NCBI GenBank assembly: GCA_016934855.1
Contig: JAFGSA010000020.1
Span: 1-40,444 of the forward strand
DNA length: 40,444 nucleotides
Direction of reading: 5' to 3'
DNA from: Elusimicrobiota bacterium
GTDB taxonomy: Bacteria; CG03; SLGR01; JAFGSA01
Shown here piece by piece: positions 31,342 to 39,876 of this stretch; positions within the stretch are counted from its first letter, which is position 1; the number at the start of each line of letters is the position of its first letter. A model generated the notes under the pieces. That model was given only the letters and a program-made list of their open reading frames with translations, did no database searches and was not told where the DNA came from. The position numbers and the translations under genes were made by a program.

Positions 31342-32028
31342 CTATATCCTCTTTCCGAACCTGCGCTTGCGCCTGCTGTACGATTTGAGCGCTTTTTCCA
31401 TCTGTTTTTCGTCGAAATCAGGCCACATCACCTGTGTGAAATACAACTCTGAATACGATATCTGCCACAGCATGAAGTTGGATACTCTCTCCTCCCCGCT
31501 CGTCCTTATCAGCAGGTCTATATCAGGGACATCGGGTACATACAGCTGTTTCCTGAACTCGTCTTCGCTAACTAAGCCATGCAGCCTTGAAGACGCATCA
31601 AGTATCTCCTGCCTGCCGCCGTAATCGAGGCACAGCACCAGCACCAGGCCCGTGTTTTCAGATGTTTTTTCTACCGTGCGGCCGATAGCTTTCAGTACCC
31701 TGGGCGAAAAATTTTTCCGGCCGGAAATGAGCAGCCTTATGTTATTCCTGTTCAGTTCCCCGAGTTCTTTTGTCAGAAATTCTGTCAGCAGACCCATCAG
31801 GCTGTCGATCTCTTCCTTCGGCCTGTTCCAGTTCTCGTTGGAAAAAGCGAACAGAGTAAGGTACCTGACACCGCTGCGGCTGCAGAAACGGGCTATGTCT
31901 CTCACCCTTTCCGCGCCTTCTTTGTGTCCCCTGTAGATTTCCCATCCGCGGATCCTGGCCCACCGCCCGTTGCCGTCCATTATTATTCCTATATGCTTCG
32001 GAATGTGCGTTGCAGTCAATTCTTTCAT
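31342..32028 (-). CDS. uppS: Undecaprenyl diphosphate synthase (cis-prenyltransferase)
   Basis: Makes the C55 lipid carrier for peptidoglycan and other envelope glycans. The 228 residues have the signature HIGIIMDGNGRWA (11-23, with the catalytic Asp18), GHKEGAERVRD, FAFSNENWNRP with substrate-binding residues, and RTSGEERVSNFMLWQ near the end. It is separated from frr by 46 bases that contain no ORF of note. Confidence 0.96.
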   Translation of the reverse strand: MKELTATHIPKHIGIIMDGNGRWARIRGWEIYRGHKEGAERVRDIARFCSRSGVRYLTLFAFSNENWNRPKEEIDSLMGLLTEFLTKELGELNRNNIRLLISGRKNFSPRVLKAIGRTVEKTSENTGLVLVLCLDYGGRQEILDASSRLHGLVSEDEFRKQLYVPDVPDIDLLIRTSGEERVSNFMLWQISYSELYFTQVMWPDFDEKQMEKALKSYSRRKRRFGKRI

Positions 32029-32074
32029 AATCGGCTGAAAGGATGAATAAAACCGGATGATCCGGGATGAAGCC

Positions 32075-32635
32075 TTATTCTTCTCTTATCTCTTTTTCTC
32101 TTTTTGAGAGTAACTTGTTAATTTCTTCTATGTATGTATCGGTCATCTTCTGTATCTTTTCGATACTGGTAAATGACTGGTCCTCGGATATCACGCCGTC
32201 TTTCTTGAGTTTTTTAAGTTCCTCGTTCGATTCCCTGCGGATGCTTCTTATTTCTATCCGGAATTCCTCGACTATAATATGAAGTCTTTTTATGAGTTCT
32301 TCCCTTCTTTCGGATGTCAGGCTCGGCACGTTAAGTCTTATCACCTTGCCCTCCGTGTTGGGCGTCAGGCCTATATTGGACGAAATTATCGCCTTTTCCA
32401 CCGGCTGGACGGCATTTTCATCCCACACTTTTATCTCTATCAGGCGCGGCTGAGGTATATTTATGTTGGCTATCTGGTTCACGGGCAGCATAGATCCGTA
32501 GTAATCGACCCTGATCCCTTCCAGTATCGCTGCCGATGCCCTTCCGGTCCTTATGCTTCTAATCTCCTTGGAAAGCGTCTCGATGGCATTTCTCATCCTG
32601 CTATCGGCGCTCTTCTCGATTTCTTTACCTGACAT
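32075..32635 (-). CDS. frr: Ribosome recycling factor
   Basis: Splits post-termination ribosomes together with EF-G. The 186 residues are standard: RTGRASAAILEGIRVDYYGS (key parts RTGRASA and VDYYGS), PLxQ-type NQIANINIPQPR, TEGKVIRLNVPSLTSERR, and a C-terminal helix with IRRESNEELKKLKKDG and SFTSIEKIQKMTDTYI. It lies two bases after the pyrH stop, as usual for this cluster. Confidence 0.97.
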   Translation of the reverse strand: MSGKEIEKSADSRMRNAIETLSKEIRSIRTGRASAAILEGIRVDYYGSMLPVNQIANINIPQPRLIEIKVWDENAVQPVEKAIISSNIGLTPNTEGKVIRLNVPSLTSERREELIKRLHIIVEEFRIEIRSIRRESNEELKKLKKDGVISEDQSFTSIEKIQKMTDTYIEEINKLLSKREKEIREE

Positions 32636-32637
32636 AT

Positions 32638-33339
32638 CTAACCTCCGATGATGGTTCCGATAGATTTCCCCTCAATTACCTTTTTCAGATTGCCCTTCTT
32701 GTTAAAATTAAAGACTATCACATTTATGTTATTCTCTGCCAGGATGGAAAGCGCGGCGCTGTCCATTATCCTGAGTCCCTGCTTTATGGCTTTTTTGTAA
32801 GATATGGGTTTCGTGAAAAGCTTCGCCTGCTTGTCGCTCTCGGGGTCAGATGAATATACACCGTCGACTTTTGTGGCTTTAATAAGCACGTCCGCCTTTA
32901 TTTCGAGGGCTCTCAGGGCAGCGGCCGTATCGGTGGTAACGTAGGGAGACCCGGTTCCCCCGGCGAATATTACGACTTTTTTATCGCTGAGATAGCGGTT
33001 CGCGTTCTCGACCACGTGGGGCTCGGTGATGCCCGAAACGTTCACGGCGCTCAGCACCTTGCTGTCTATACCGAGGCTCCCCAGCACGCTCTTCAGCCCC
33101 AGGGCGTTTATCACCGTCGCGGTCATCCCCATGAAATCCGCCGTGAGCCTGTCGAGGCCGGCGGCATATCTCGCTCTCATTATGTTTCCCCCTCCGACCA
33201 GGATTCCCACTTCGAGCCCGTCATCTATTATGGTCTTTATCTCATTTGCCGCGGACTGGACCGCTTCGACGGAAAACCCGCTGTTCTTCCTGCCGAGCAT
33301 CTCGCCGCTCAGCTTTATGAGTATCCTTTTATACTTCAT
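32638..33339 (-). CDS. pyrH: UMP kinase
   Basis: Phosphorylates UMP to UDP; hexameric, unique to prokaryotes. The 233 residues have KLSGEMLG (9-16), the GIVVGGGN-type loop as GILVGGGNIMRARY, GMTATVINALGL, FAGGTGSPYVTTDTAAALRA (key part GGTGSPYVTTDTAA), and ADVLIKATKVDGVYSSDP. Translation is coupled to tsf through an ATGA overlap. Confidence 0.97.
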   Translation of the reverse strand: MKYKRILIKLSGEMLGRKNSGFSVEAVQSAANEIKTIIDDGLEVGILVGGGNIMRARYAAGLDRLTADFMGMTATVINALGLKSVLGSLGIDSKVLSAVNVSGITEPHVVENANRYLSDKKVVIFAGGTGSPYVTTDTAAALRALEIKADVLIKATKVDGVYSSDPESDKQAKLFTKPISYKKAIKQGLRIMDSAALSILAENNINVIVFNFNKKGNLKKVIEGKSIGTIIGG

Positions 33340-33926
33340 CTTCCTAATTCGTACCTCGCGAACCGGGCGATCTGTATGTTCTCCCCCGTCTTCCCGACAG
33401 CTTCATCCACTATGCTCTTAATACTCTTCTTGTCGTCCCTTATATATGCCTGCTCCATGAGACAGTACTGCGAATAGAACTTGCTCAGTTTTCCTTCTAC
33501 CGCCTTTTCTATCACGTTCTGCGGCTTGCCCTGCTCTTCCATCTGCTTTATGATTATCTCTCTTTCCCTGGCAAGGTCCTCTTCTTTTACTTCTTCCCTT
33601 TTTATCCAGCGCGGATCAGCGGCCGCGATCTGCATGGCTATTTCTTTTACCAGGGCCTTGAACTCATCTGTCCTCGCTACGAAATCTGTCTCGCAGTTAA
33701 CCTCCACAAGAACTCCTATCCTGTCCCCGGGGTGTATATATGAATATACTATGCCCTCAGACGCGTCCCTGGAGGCCTTCTTTGCGGCCGCGGCCTTGCC
33801 TTTCTGCCTGAGGTAGTCTACTGCCTTTTCAATATCGGAATTATTCTTCTGGAGCGCCTCCTTGCAGTCCATCATCCCGGCTCCGGTCATCTCCCTTAGT
33901 TTCTGTATCAGTTCCATCTGACTCAT
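33336..33926 (-). CDS. tsf: Elongation factor Ts, short form
   Basis: Nucleotide-exchange factor for EF-Tu. The 196 residues are like the short Thermus-type EF-Ts rather than the roughly 283-residue E. coli protein. The N-terminal UBA-like part has [15 protein letters not shown] (11-25) and the core has [13 protein letters not shown] with the TDFV residues that insert into EF-Tu. The start ATG at 33926 follows AAGGAGGA. The gene begins 86 bases inside rpsB in another frame, so its ribosome site encodes part of the S2 tail. It overlaps pyrH by ATGA. Confidence 0.96.
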   Translation of the reverse strand: MSQMELIQKLREMTGAGMMDCKEALQKNNSDIEKAVDYLRQKGKAAAAKKASRDASEGIVYSYIHPGDRIGVLVEVNCETDFVARTDEFKALVKEIAMQIAAADPRWIKREEVKEEDLAREREIIIKQMEEQGKPQNVIEKAVEGKLSKFYSQYCLMEQAYIRDDKKSIKSIVDEAVGKTGENIQIARFARYELGR

Positions 33927-34677
33927 TTTCTCTTGCTTCCTCCTTGATATCTTCCGTCTCTTTTTTCTCTTCTTCGGCTGTCATGCCCTTGGTCCTGAGG
34001 CTGAGCCCCTCGAGCACAGCGTCGCTCATTACCGACGTTATAAGCTTTATTGACCTTATGGCATCATCGTTCCCCGGTATTACGTAATCGATTCTTTCTG
34101 GATCGCAATTCGTGTCTACCAGGGCGACTATGGGAATACCCAGTTTCTTGGCTTCCGCTACCGCTATCTCCTCCAAATCTATGTCAACGACATACAGTAC
34201 TCCCGGAAGGCGGTTCATGTCCTTTATTCCGGACAGACCTCTTTCGAGCCTGAATTTCTCCTTCATCAGCCTGGATTTCTCTTTCTTGGATAGTCTTTCC
34301 AGCGTGCCGTCCTTTTCCTTCTCCTGAAGGTCTTTCAGCCTCATAATGCTCTTTGATATGGTCTCGAAGTTAGTCAGCATCCCTCCCCACCACCTGTAGT
34401 TCACGTAGTACATGCCGCATTTTTTAGCTTCTTCCTCTATTATGTCGCTGCCCTGTTTTTTCGTGCATACGAATATTATGTCTTTTCCCTCCGCGACGCT
34501 GTCCCTGATGAAATTATACGCCTCCTTGATCTTCTCCACCGTTTTCTCCAGGTCTATTATATGTATCTTGTTCCTGGCAGTGAAGATATACGGATCCATC
34601 TTGGGATTCCAGTCGCTGACCTGATGGCCGAAATGAACTCCTGTTTCCAACAGCTGTTTTATCGTTATTATCGACAT
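33841..34677 (-). CDS. rpsB: 30S ribosomal protein S2 with long acidic tail
   Basis: Small-subunit protein of 278 residues. The family core is clear: [19 protein letters not shown] (key part GVHFGHQ), [40 protein letters not shown] and [19 protein letters not shown]. After the core (about 228) comes an acidic, low-complexity tail rich in Glu, Asp, Lys and Gly. Its last 28 or so codons overlap the start of tsf in a different frame. The frame is open and both start and stop are clean, so this is a real overlap unless the assembly has an indel. The ATG follows AAGGAG. It is the first gene of the housekeeping operon. Confidence 0.96.
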   Translation of the reverse strand: MSIITIKQLLETGVHFGHQVSDWNPKMDPYIFTARNKIHIIDLEKTVEKIKEAYNFIRDSVAEGKDIIFVCTKKQGSDIIEEEAKKCGMYYVNYRWWGGMLTNFETISKSIMRLKDLQEKEKDGTLERLSKKEKSRLMKEKFRLERGLSGIKDMNRLPGVLYVVDIDLEEIAVAEAKKLGIPIVALVDTNCDPERIDYVIPGNDDAIRSIKLITSVMSDAVLEGLSLRTKGMTAEEEKKETEDIKEEARENESDGTDTETKGDDRSRDDGLQGGAPEE

Positions 34678-34722
34678 ATTAACTTACTCCTTATCTTTAT
34701 TTATAAAATATAAACTTTTGTG

Positions 34723-34751
34723 ATTTTAATATATTTTTTATCTATATTCAA
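34723..34751 (-). promoter_or_regulatory. Promoter of the rpsB operon
   Basis: On the minus strand, TTGAAT (34746-34751) and TAAAAT (34723-34728) are spaced by 17 bases, giving a leader of about 39 bases. A second possible pair, TTGTCA and TATAGA, also 17 bases apart, lies about 20 bases upstream. The 120-base divergent region is very AT-rich. Confidence 0.5.
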
Positions 34752-34762
34752 GTATTTTTATC

Positions 34763-34791
34763 TTGACAAACTTTTTTAAAGTATTTATCAT
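34763..34791 (+). promoter_or_regulatory. Promoter of the polysaccharide cluster, predicting a leaderless message
   Basis: TTGACA (34763-34768) and TATCAT (34786-34791) are spaced by 17 bases. The predicted start point, seven bases past the -10 box, is 34798, exactly the A of the first ATG. No Shine-Dalgarno site precedes that ATG. Confidence 0.7.
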
Positions 34792-34797
34792 TGAATC

Positions 34798-35820
34798 ATG
34801 CAAAAAAATACTGCATTGATAGGCTGCGGCTACTGGGGGAAAAACCTGCTCAGGAATCTCGAAGAAACAGGCCTTTTATCCTGCATATGCGAAAAAGACC
34901 CCAAGAATCTCTCCTCTCTGGTCAAGAAGTACCCGGGCATCAGAATAACCGGGGACTACGGTTCGGTAATGGCCGATCCGGGCATCGAAGCCGTGGTGAT
35001 AGCCACCCCGGCGTCAACCCACTACGCGCTTGCAAAGACGGCACTCGAGTCCGGCAAACACGTTTTCATAGAAAAACCGTTCACGACATCATACGGGGAG
35101 GCCTCGGAACTTGTGGAACTTGCGGAAAAGAAGAAACTCACGCTGATGGTGGGAATGACATTCCTTTATAACATGGCCGTAAGGAAAGTCAGGGACATCA
35201 TCGACTCCGGAGAGATAGGCAGGATCAGGTATGTCTTTCTTCAGCGCCGCAATCTGGGAAAAGTCAGAGAAGACGTCAACGTGTGGTGGAACCTGGCCCC
35301 CCACGATATATCAATACTTCTTTACTGGCTTGATAAAAAAGCCGTCAATATAACGGCGCGCGGGTTTGATTTCATACAGCCCGGCATCGAAGACGTGATA
35401 ATGGCCGACCTCGAGTTCGAAGATAATACGGCGGCATTCATTCACTCGTCCTGGATCGACCCTTCCAAAGTCAGGTCCGCTATAGTTGTGGGAAGCAAGA
35501 AGATGATAATATATGACGACATGTCTTCCGACATGAAAGTACAGGTATACGACAAGGGAATAGACAGGAAGAACATAAAGACCGGGCTGGAAGGCTTCGA
35601 TACCTTCGGGGAATTCCAGCTGAGGCACCGGGCCGGCGACATATATATACCAAAGATAGATTTTGTCGAACCGCTCAAGATAGAATGCCAGCATTTCGCG
35701 GATTCGATAGAGAAAAAGACGGAACCGCTTTCCAGCGGCAGGAGGAACCTCCAGCTGGTGAAGATACTCGAAGCGGGAGACAGGTCCATAAAGAACAAAG
35801 GCTCCCTTATAACGATCTAG
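34798..35820 (+). CDS. Gfo/Idh/MocA-family NAD(P)-dependent sugar dehydrogenase
   Basis: Oxidoreductase of 340 residues that probably oxidises or reduces a nucleotide-sugar hydroxyl. The Rossmann motif is IGCGYWGKN (8-16), the family EKP motif is Glu92-Lys93-Pro94 in HVFIEKPF, and a catalytic-site histidine is His168 in APHDIS. Relatives with GCGYWG are often UDP-GlcNAc or UDP-GlcNAcA 3-dehydrogenases (WlbA/WbpB type), which start amino-sugar pathways, but the exact sugar cannot be read here. It is first in a plus-strand envelope-glycan operon and is probably translated from a leaderless message. Confidence 0.88.
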   Translation: MQKNTALIGCGYWGKNLLRNLEETGLLSCICEKDPKNLSSLVKKYPGIRITGDYGSVMADPGIEAVVIATPASTHYALAKTALESGKHVFIEKPFTTSYGEASELVELAEKKKLTLMVGMTFLYNMAVRKVRDIIDSGEIGRIRYVFLQRRNLGKVREDVNVWWNLAPHDISILLYWLDKKAVNITARGFDFIQPGIEDVIMADLEFEDNTAAFIHSSWIDPSKVRSAIVVGSKKMIIYDDMSSDMKVQVYDKGIDRKNIKTGLEGFDTFGEFQLRHRAGDIYIPKIDFVEPLKIECQHFADSIEKKTEPLSSGRRNLQLVKILEAGDRSIKNKGSLITI

Positions 35821-35822
35821 AC

Positions 35823-36770
35823 ATGTACAGAGAAAGGAAAATCTCACTTGTAATCCCGGCTTACAACGAAGAGCGGCTGATAATCCCCACCCTTCTGAAC
35901 GTGCCCTCTCTGGTCGACAGGATATTCGTCGTAGACGATTGTTCGACGGACAGCCTGCCCCGGAAGGTATCCCTGCAATCCGAAAAGGATCCCAGGATAG
36001 AGTTTATCCGCCATGACAGGAACCGCGGCGTCGGTCAGGCCATAATAACCGGCTACAAGAGATCTCTCGAGGGAGGTTTCGACATCGCAGTTGTAGCCGG
36101 CGGCGACAACCAGATGCCCCTGGGAGAGATGCCCAACCTCCTAGATCCCATAATCGACGGTAAAACGGATTACGTCAAGGGGAACAGGTTCCTAATCGAA
36201 GAAAACGTCTTCGAGAACATGCCCAAGATAAGGCAGTTCGGCAATGCCATAATAACTCTTCTTACGAAGATGGCCTCGGGCTATTACAGGATATACGACG
36301 TCGTAGACGGATACACGGCGATAAGCAGCAAGGCCCTGAGGATGATAAACTGGGATAAGGCGTGGAAAGGCTACGGCTACCCCATGGATTTTCTGATAAG
36401 GCTTAACACCTACGGCCTCAGGGTGACGGATGTCCCGAGGACGGAGATATACCTCAAAGGAGAAAAACAGTCGCAGATAAAAGGATTCGCCTACGCTCTA
36501 AAAGTATCCCCCATGCTCTTTAAAGGGTTCATCTGGCGGATCTTCAAGAAATATATATTCAGGGATTTTCACCCCCTGGTCTTCTTTTACATCGGCGGAC
36601 TCCTGTCTCTCCCCCTGGGTGTTCTGCTGGGACTTTATCTTCTTTATCTTCAGATAACCGGGTTCGGCGTTTCCGGCCCGCGCGCCATACTCTGCGCGCT
36701 CCTTATCATATCGGGCCTCCAGCTCCTCTTTTTCGCCATCCTCTTTGACATGTACGAGAGCGACAAATAA
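35823..36770 (+). CDS. GT2 glycosyltransferase with C-terminal membrane helices
   Basis: Glycosyltransferase of 315 residues from the ATG at 35823, two bases after the previous stop. The start ISLVIPAYNEERLI and the acidic pair FVVDDCSTDS are of GT2 type. Where DPM1-like enzymes have DGDxQ, this one has AGGDNQMPLGEM. Two hydrophobic helices at about 250-275 and 285-308 anchor the C-terminus. Longer in-frame readings upstream lie inside the dehydrogenase gene. It has no Shine-Dalgarno site, so translation is probably coupled. It may put the first sugar on polyprenyl phosphate or extend a repeat unit. Confidence 0.85.
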   Translation: MYRERKISLVIPAYNEERLIIPTLLNVPSLVDRIFVVDDCSTDSLPRKVSLQSEKDPRIEFIRHDRNRGVGQAIITGYKRSLEGGFDIAVVAGGDNQMPLGEMPNLLDPIIDGKTDYVKGNRFLIEENVFENMPKIRQFGNAIITLLTKMASGYYRIYDVVDGYTAISSKALRMINWDKAWKGYGYPMDFLIRLNTYGLRVTDVPRTEIYLKGEKQSQIKGFAYALKVSPMLFKGFIWRIFKKYIFRDFHPLVFFYIGGLLSLPLGVLLGLYLLYLQITGFGVSGPRAILCALLIISGLQLLFFAILFDMYESDK

Positions 36771-36780
36771 CCCGTTTTTG

Positions 36781-37839
36781 ATGAAGAGAATATTCTGGTA
36801 CATCAAGATAAACGGCATCCGGGCAGTCTTCAGGATTCTCATCTCCGAGATACGGATCTTCCTCAACGCAGCGACGCCGGAAAAAATAGTAAATATATTC
36901 AGGGAGCTGTCGGCTTTGAAAAAATGCTCGGCCGACACGAAAGGTTTCCCGCACAGGTACTATATAGAACCCACTAATTACTGCCAGCTCTCATGCCCCT
37001 TCTGCCTGGGAAACAGGAGGAGCAGCCGGCAGAAAGGCAGCATGCCGCTCGGACTCTACAAGAAGATAATCGACGATATATCCCCGTACGCCGTGGCCGT
37101 CAACCTGTACCTTAACGGTGAAAGTTTCCTGCATAAAGACATAATCGAGATGATAAATTACACCAGGAGCAGAAGGATATCGGTCAAGATCGATACGAAT
37201 ATGCACGTAATGGACGTAAAGACGGCCGAAAAGCTCGTGGGATCCGGACTGGAGCGGCTCATAGTAGACATAGACGGCGCCGACCAGGAGACGTACGCAA
37301 GGTACAGGGCCGGAGGGAACCTGGAGAAAGTGCTGAATAACATGTCGCTCTTGAGCAGCGTCAAGAAGAGGATGCGCTCGAAAAGGCCCGTCATCGAAGT
37401 GAGGTCCATACTCATGAGATATAACGAGGGCCAGACAGGCGAGATAAAGCGGATGTCTTATTCCTGCGGAGCCGACAATGTCTTCTTCGTACCGATGACC
37501 ATGGACGCGAAAAACGATTCCGTCTTCGAACAATGGGCACCTTCGGACAGGGATAAATCCCTTTACGATCCTGTTACCAGGGACAACAGGTTCGCTGCAA
37601 AGAAAGGCAATCCCTGCCCGGAGCTGTGGACTCTCGGGTTCATAAGATGGGACGGCACGGTGATAGCCTGCTGCATGGATGACGAGGGCAAAGGCTTCGG
37701 TAAAATATCGGAAGGCAGTTCTTTTGCCGACATATGGAACGGCAGGGATTTCGCGGCAGCCAGGAACGCCGTATGCGGCCGCGATACGGACATCGTTAAC
37801 GACTGCACCGGGTGCAGGGGAAAGATAAAGCTGCTGTGA
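36781..37839 (+). CDS. Radical SAM protein with SPASM-like C-terminus
   Basis: Radical-SAM enzyme of 352 residues from the ATG at 36781. The cluster motif is NYCQLSCPFC with Cys68, Cys72 and Cys75, standard CX3CX2C. LNGESFLHKDI and LIVDIDGADQETY fit the core. The C-terminal part has the SPASM pattern: a CPELW segment, IRWDGTVIACCMDDEGKGFG, and a final CxxC in DCTGC, enough cysteines for one or two extra clusters. Family members modify peptides, sugars or lipids; context favours an envelope-glycan or lipid substrate. The ATG lies ten bases after the GT2 stop without a Shine-Dalgarno site. The GTGA at its end starts the next gene. Confidence 0.87.
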   Translation: MKRIFWYIKINGIRAVFRILISEIRIFLNAATPEKIVNIFRELSALKKCSADTKGFPHRYYIEPTNYCQLSCPFCLGNRRSSRQKGSMPLGLYKKIIDDISPYAVAVNLYLNGESFLHKDIIEMINYTRSRRISVKIDTNMHVMDVKTAEKLVGSGLERLIVDIDGADQETYARYRAGGNLEKVLNNMSLLSSVKKRMRSKRPVIEVRSILMRYNEGQTGEIKRMSYSCGADNVFFVPMTMDAKNDSVFEQWAPSDRDKSLYDPVTRDNRFAAKKGNPCPELWTLGFIRWDGTVIACCMDDEGKGFGKISEGSSFADIWNGRDFAAARNAVCGRDTDIVNDCTGCRGKIKLL

Positions 37840-38819
37840 CAAAAAGCAAAAAAATACTGTCCTTCATGTTCAAGCTCGCAGTGAGCGCCGCCTTTCTGTG
37901 CTTTCTTCTGCGCAAAGTCGACTGGCAGGCACTTTCACCGGAGAGCCTTTCGCCCGGAGACCTTGCGGCCATACTGGTAATGCTCGCCGTTCAGATCGCC
38001 CTGGGATGCGCAGGTTTTCTCGCTCTGAGTACCGCCGTATCCGACATACATCCGCTAAAAGTGGCCCGCATATACCTGTGGGGAGTCGTAGCGGGGATGT
38101 TCACGCTGGGTGTAGTGGGCGAGCTCGTGACTATTCCCCTGCTGAAGAAAGACGGGCTTCCCCTTCCCCGGGCGGTGAGCCTGCCCGTCGCGGACAAGAT
38201 ACTTTCACTCTTTATATACCTCCTGTTTACAATCAGCGCTTTTTTCATACTCTGGAGGCAGTACTTCCTTAAGATCCTTGTTTTTTCGGCGATATTCACG
38301 GCTATCTCGCTCATCCTTATATATATAAGAGCCATACGCAAGGCCGTGAAAAAATACCTTTTCGACAGGTATATGCCGGCTTTCACGGACACGGTGCAGA
38401 CATTCGTGAATTTTTTTCTCCATCACAAGAAAAAGGTCTTCATCAAACTCCTCATGAGCCTTTTAAGGGTGCTCCTCAACGGCCTTATAATATTATATGC
38501 GGTCCGGGTGATGGAAGGAAACGGCGGGGTCTTGCGCTTCCTCTCCGGCCTTGACGTGAGATCCTATATTCATGTCACGTCGGTAACGACCGCCGCCCAC
38601 CTGATAACTTTTATCCCGGTCTCCCTGAACGGGCTGGGGATACTGGAATTTTCCAGCACGTACGCGCTTGCACTTTTGGGATTTGACAAAAATAATGTTA
38701 TAATTTCCTTATTGCTTGTCAGGGTGCTGCTCTGGTGCCTGGGATTCTTTCTTTTTACGGCCCTTATATACATATGGAAGAATAAGACAAAGGACGTACA
38801 GCGGCACGCTGAAGCGTAA
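37836..38819 (+). CDS. UPF0104/AglD-like integral membrane protein
   Basis: Integral-membrane protein of about 327 residues with seven or eight helices. It belongs to the lysylphosphatidylglycerol synthase TM / UPF0104 group: GVVAGMFTLGVVGELVTIPLL, the SLPVADKI segment, and PVSLNGLGILEFSSTYALALLG (key part NGLGILEFS) are its recognisable pieces. Members flip or transfer lipid-linked material, and many sit in glycan clusters. I chose the GTG at 37836 because it overlaps the previous stop as GTGA; a GTG at 37812 and an ATG at 37866 are alternatives. Function here, perhaps moving a lipid-linked glycan, is inference. Confidence 0.82.
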   Translation: MTKSKKILSFMFKLAVSAAFLCFLLRKVDWQALSPESLSPGDLAAILVMLAVQIALGCAGFLALSTAVSDIHPLKVARIYLWGVVAGMFTLGVVGELVTIPLLKKDGLPLPRAVSLPVADKILSLFIYLLFTISAFFILWRQYFLKILVFSAIFTAISLILIYIRAIRKAVKKYLFDRYMPAFTDTVQTFVNFFLHHKKKVFIKLLMSLLRVLLNGLIILYAVRVMEGNGGVLRFLSGLDVRSYIHVTSVTTAAHLITFIPVSLNGLGILEFSSTYALALLGFDKNNVIISLLLVRVLLWCLGFFLFTALIYIWKNKTKDVQRHAEA

Positions 38820-38824
38820 GGATT

Positions 38825-39814
38825 ATGCGCAAGATCACTCTTACTTCGATAATATCCTACTACCTGGCGATCCTTGTCATGTTAGGCGCTTTCGTCCTGT
38901 CTGACTGGGGACAGCTGGCGTTCCCCAGGCTGTCAGCCGAAACGATCGTCTTTCTCTCCCTCATGCTTCTTTTCATGCTGCTCATACCCCTCGTCAGGCA
39001 TAAGCCCCCTCTTCTTTTCGCGACGGGTTTTTTATACCAGGCTTCGTTCTTCCTGCTGACACTGACTTTTCTGTTCAGGCTGGCTCAGTTCGAAAGGATG
39101 CCGTACAGGCTTCTGGGAATCGATCCCGCATCGGTTTTCTCCAACATGATCGCGGGCTTCGCCGTGCTTCTTATATATTCGCTGCCCGTCGCCATATTAT
39201 TCCTCATGCACAGGAAGACCTACATACCCCTCATAATCACGGGGCTTCTTCTGTGGGGATTGGGTAATGCGGATATAGACCAGACCTGGCTGGGTATGGA
39301 AGACGACGTGAGCATCCTCCCGGAAAAACTTCTGAAGTATACCGATACTTTCTGGAAGAAGGAGAGCGACCCCATGTTGAATATCACAAGGGCCGTAAAA
39401 TGGGTACATGACAACATCAAGTTCATTCCGTCCGACCCGCTTTTGCCGATAGATGAACTTATAGAAGAAGGAGAAGGTACCTGCGGGATACAGTCCAAGA
39501 TACTCCATGACATAATCAAGATAAGAGGTTTTCCTACGAGGATAGTAATGCTCCATTCCGAAGACTGGGAAGTGTCTCACAGCGCCGTTGAAGTATACGT
39601 CAGGCGCAAATGGGTATACCTGGACCCGTCTTTTAACCTGATATTCTATAAAGGCGACATACCTCTTAACTCCTGGCAGCTTTCCAAGTCGCCCGAGGTA
39701 TCCGCTCCCCACCCCTACGGCTCGAAACTTTTCGAGAACATACTGCTTTACACGAGCGGAGAATACCTCCTGGTGACGGCAAAGAACTACCGGTGGTTCT
39801 ATAATGAGAAATAA
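38825..39814 (+). CDS. Membrane-anchored transglutaminase-like protein
   Basis: Protein of 329 residues with four or five N-terminal hydrophobic helices (about 9-150) and a C-terminal transglutaminase/protease-like domain. The triad is plausible: Cys220 in EGEGTCGIQSK, His252 in EVSHSAVEVYV and Asp267 in WVYLDPSFN. Microbial members act as cysteine proteases or cross-linkers, mostly outside the membrane. The ATG follows AAGGA by four bases, overlapping the preceding stop region. It lies in the glycan cluster; a role in processing envelope material is inference. Confidence 0.85.
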   Translation: MRKITLTSIISYYLAILVMLGAFVLSDWGQLAFPRLSAETIVFLSLMLLFMLLIPLVRHKPPLLFATGFLYQASFFLLTLTFLFRLAQFERMPYRLLGIDPASVFSNMIAGFAVLLIYSLPVAILFLMHRKTYIPLIITGLLLWGLGNADIDQTWLGMEDDVSILPEKLLKYTDTFWKKESDPMLNITRAVKWVHDNIKFIPSDPLLPIDELIEEGEGTCGIQSKILHDIIKIRGFPTRIVMLHSEDWEVSHSAVEVYVRRKWVYLDPSFNLIFYKGDIPLNSWQLSKSPEVSAPHPYGSKLFENILLYTSGEYLLVTAKNYRWFYNEK

Positions 39815-39876
39815 AAGAGACGGAGGCAGGTATATCTGATATCAGGCAACTGTGCATAGAAAGCCTGTCGGCGGTC

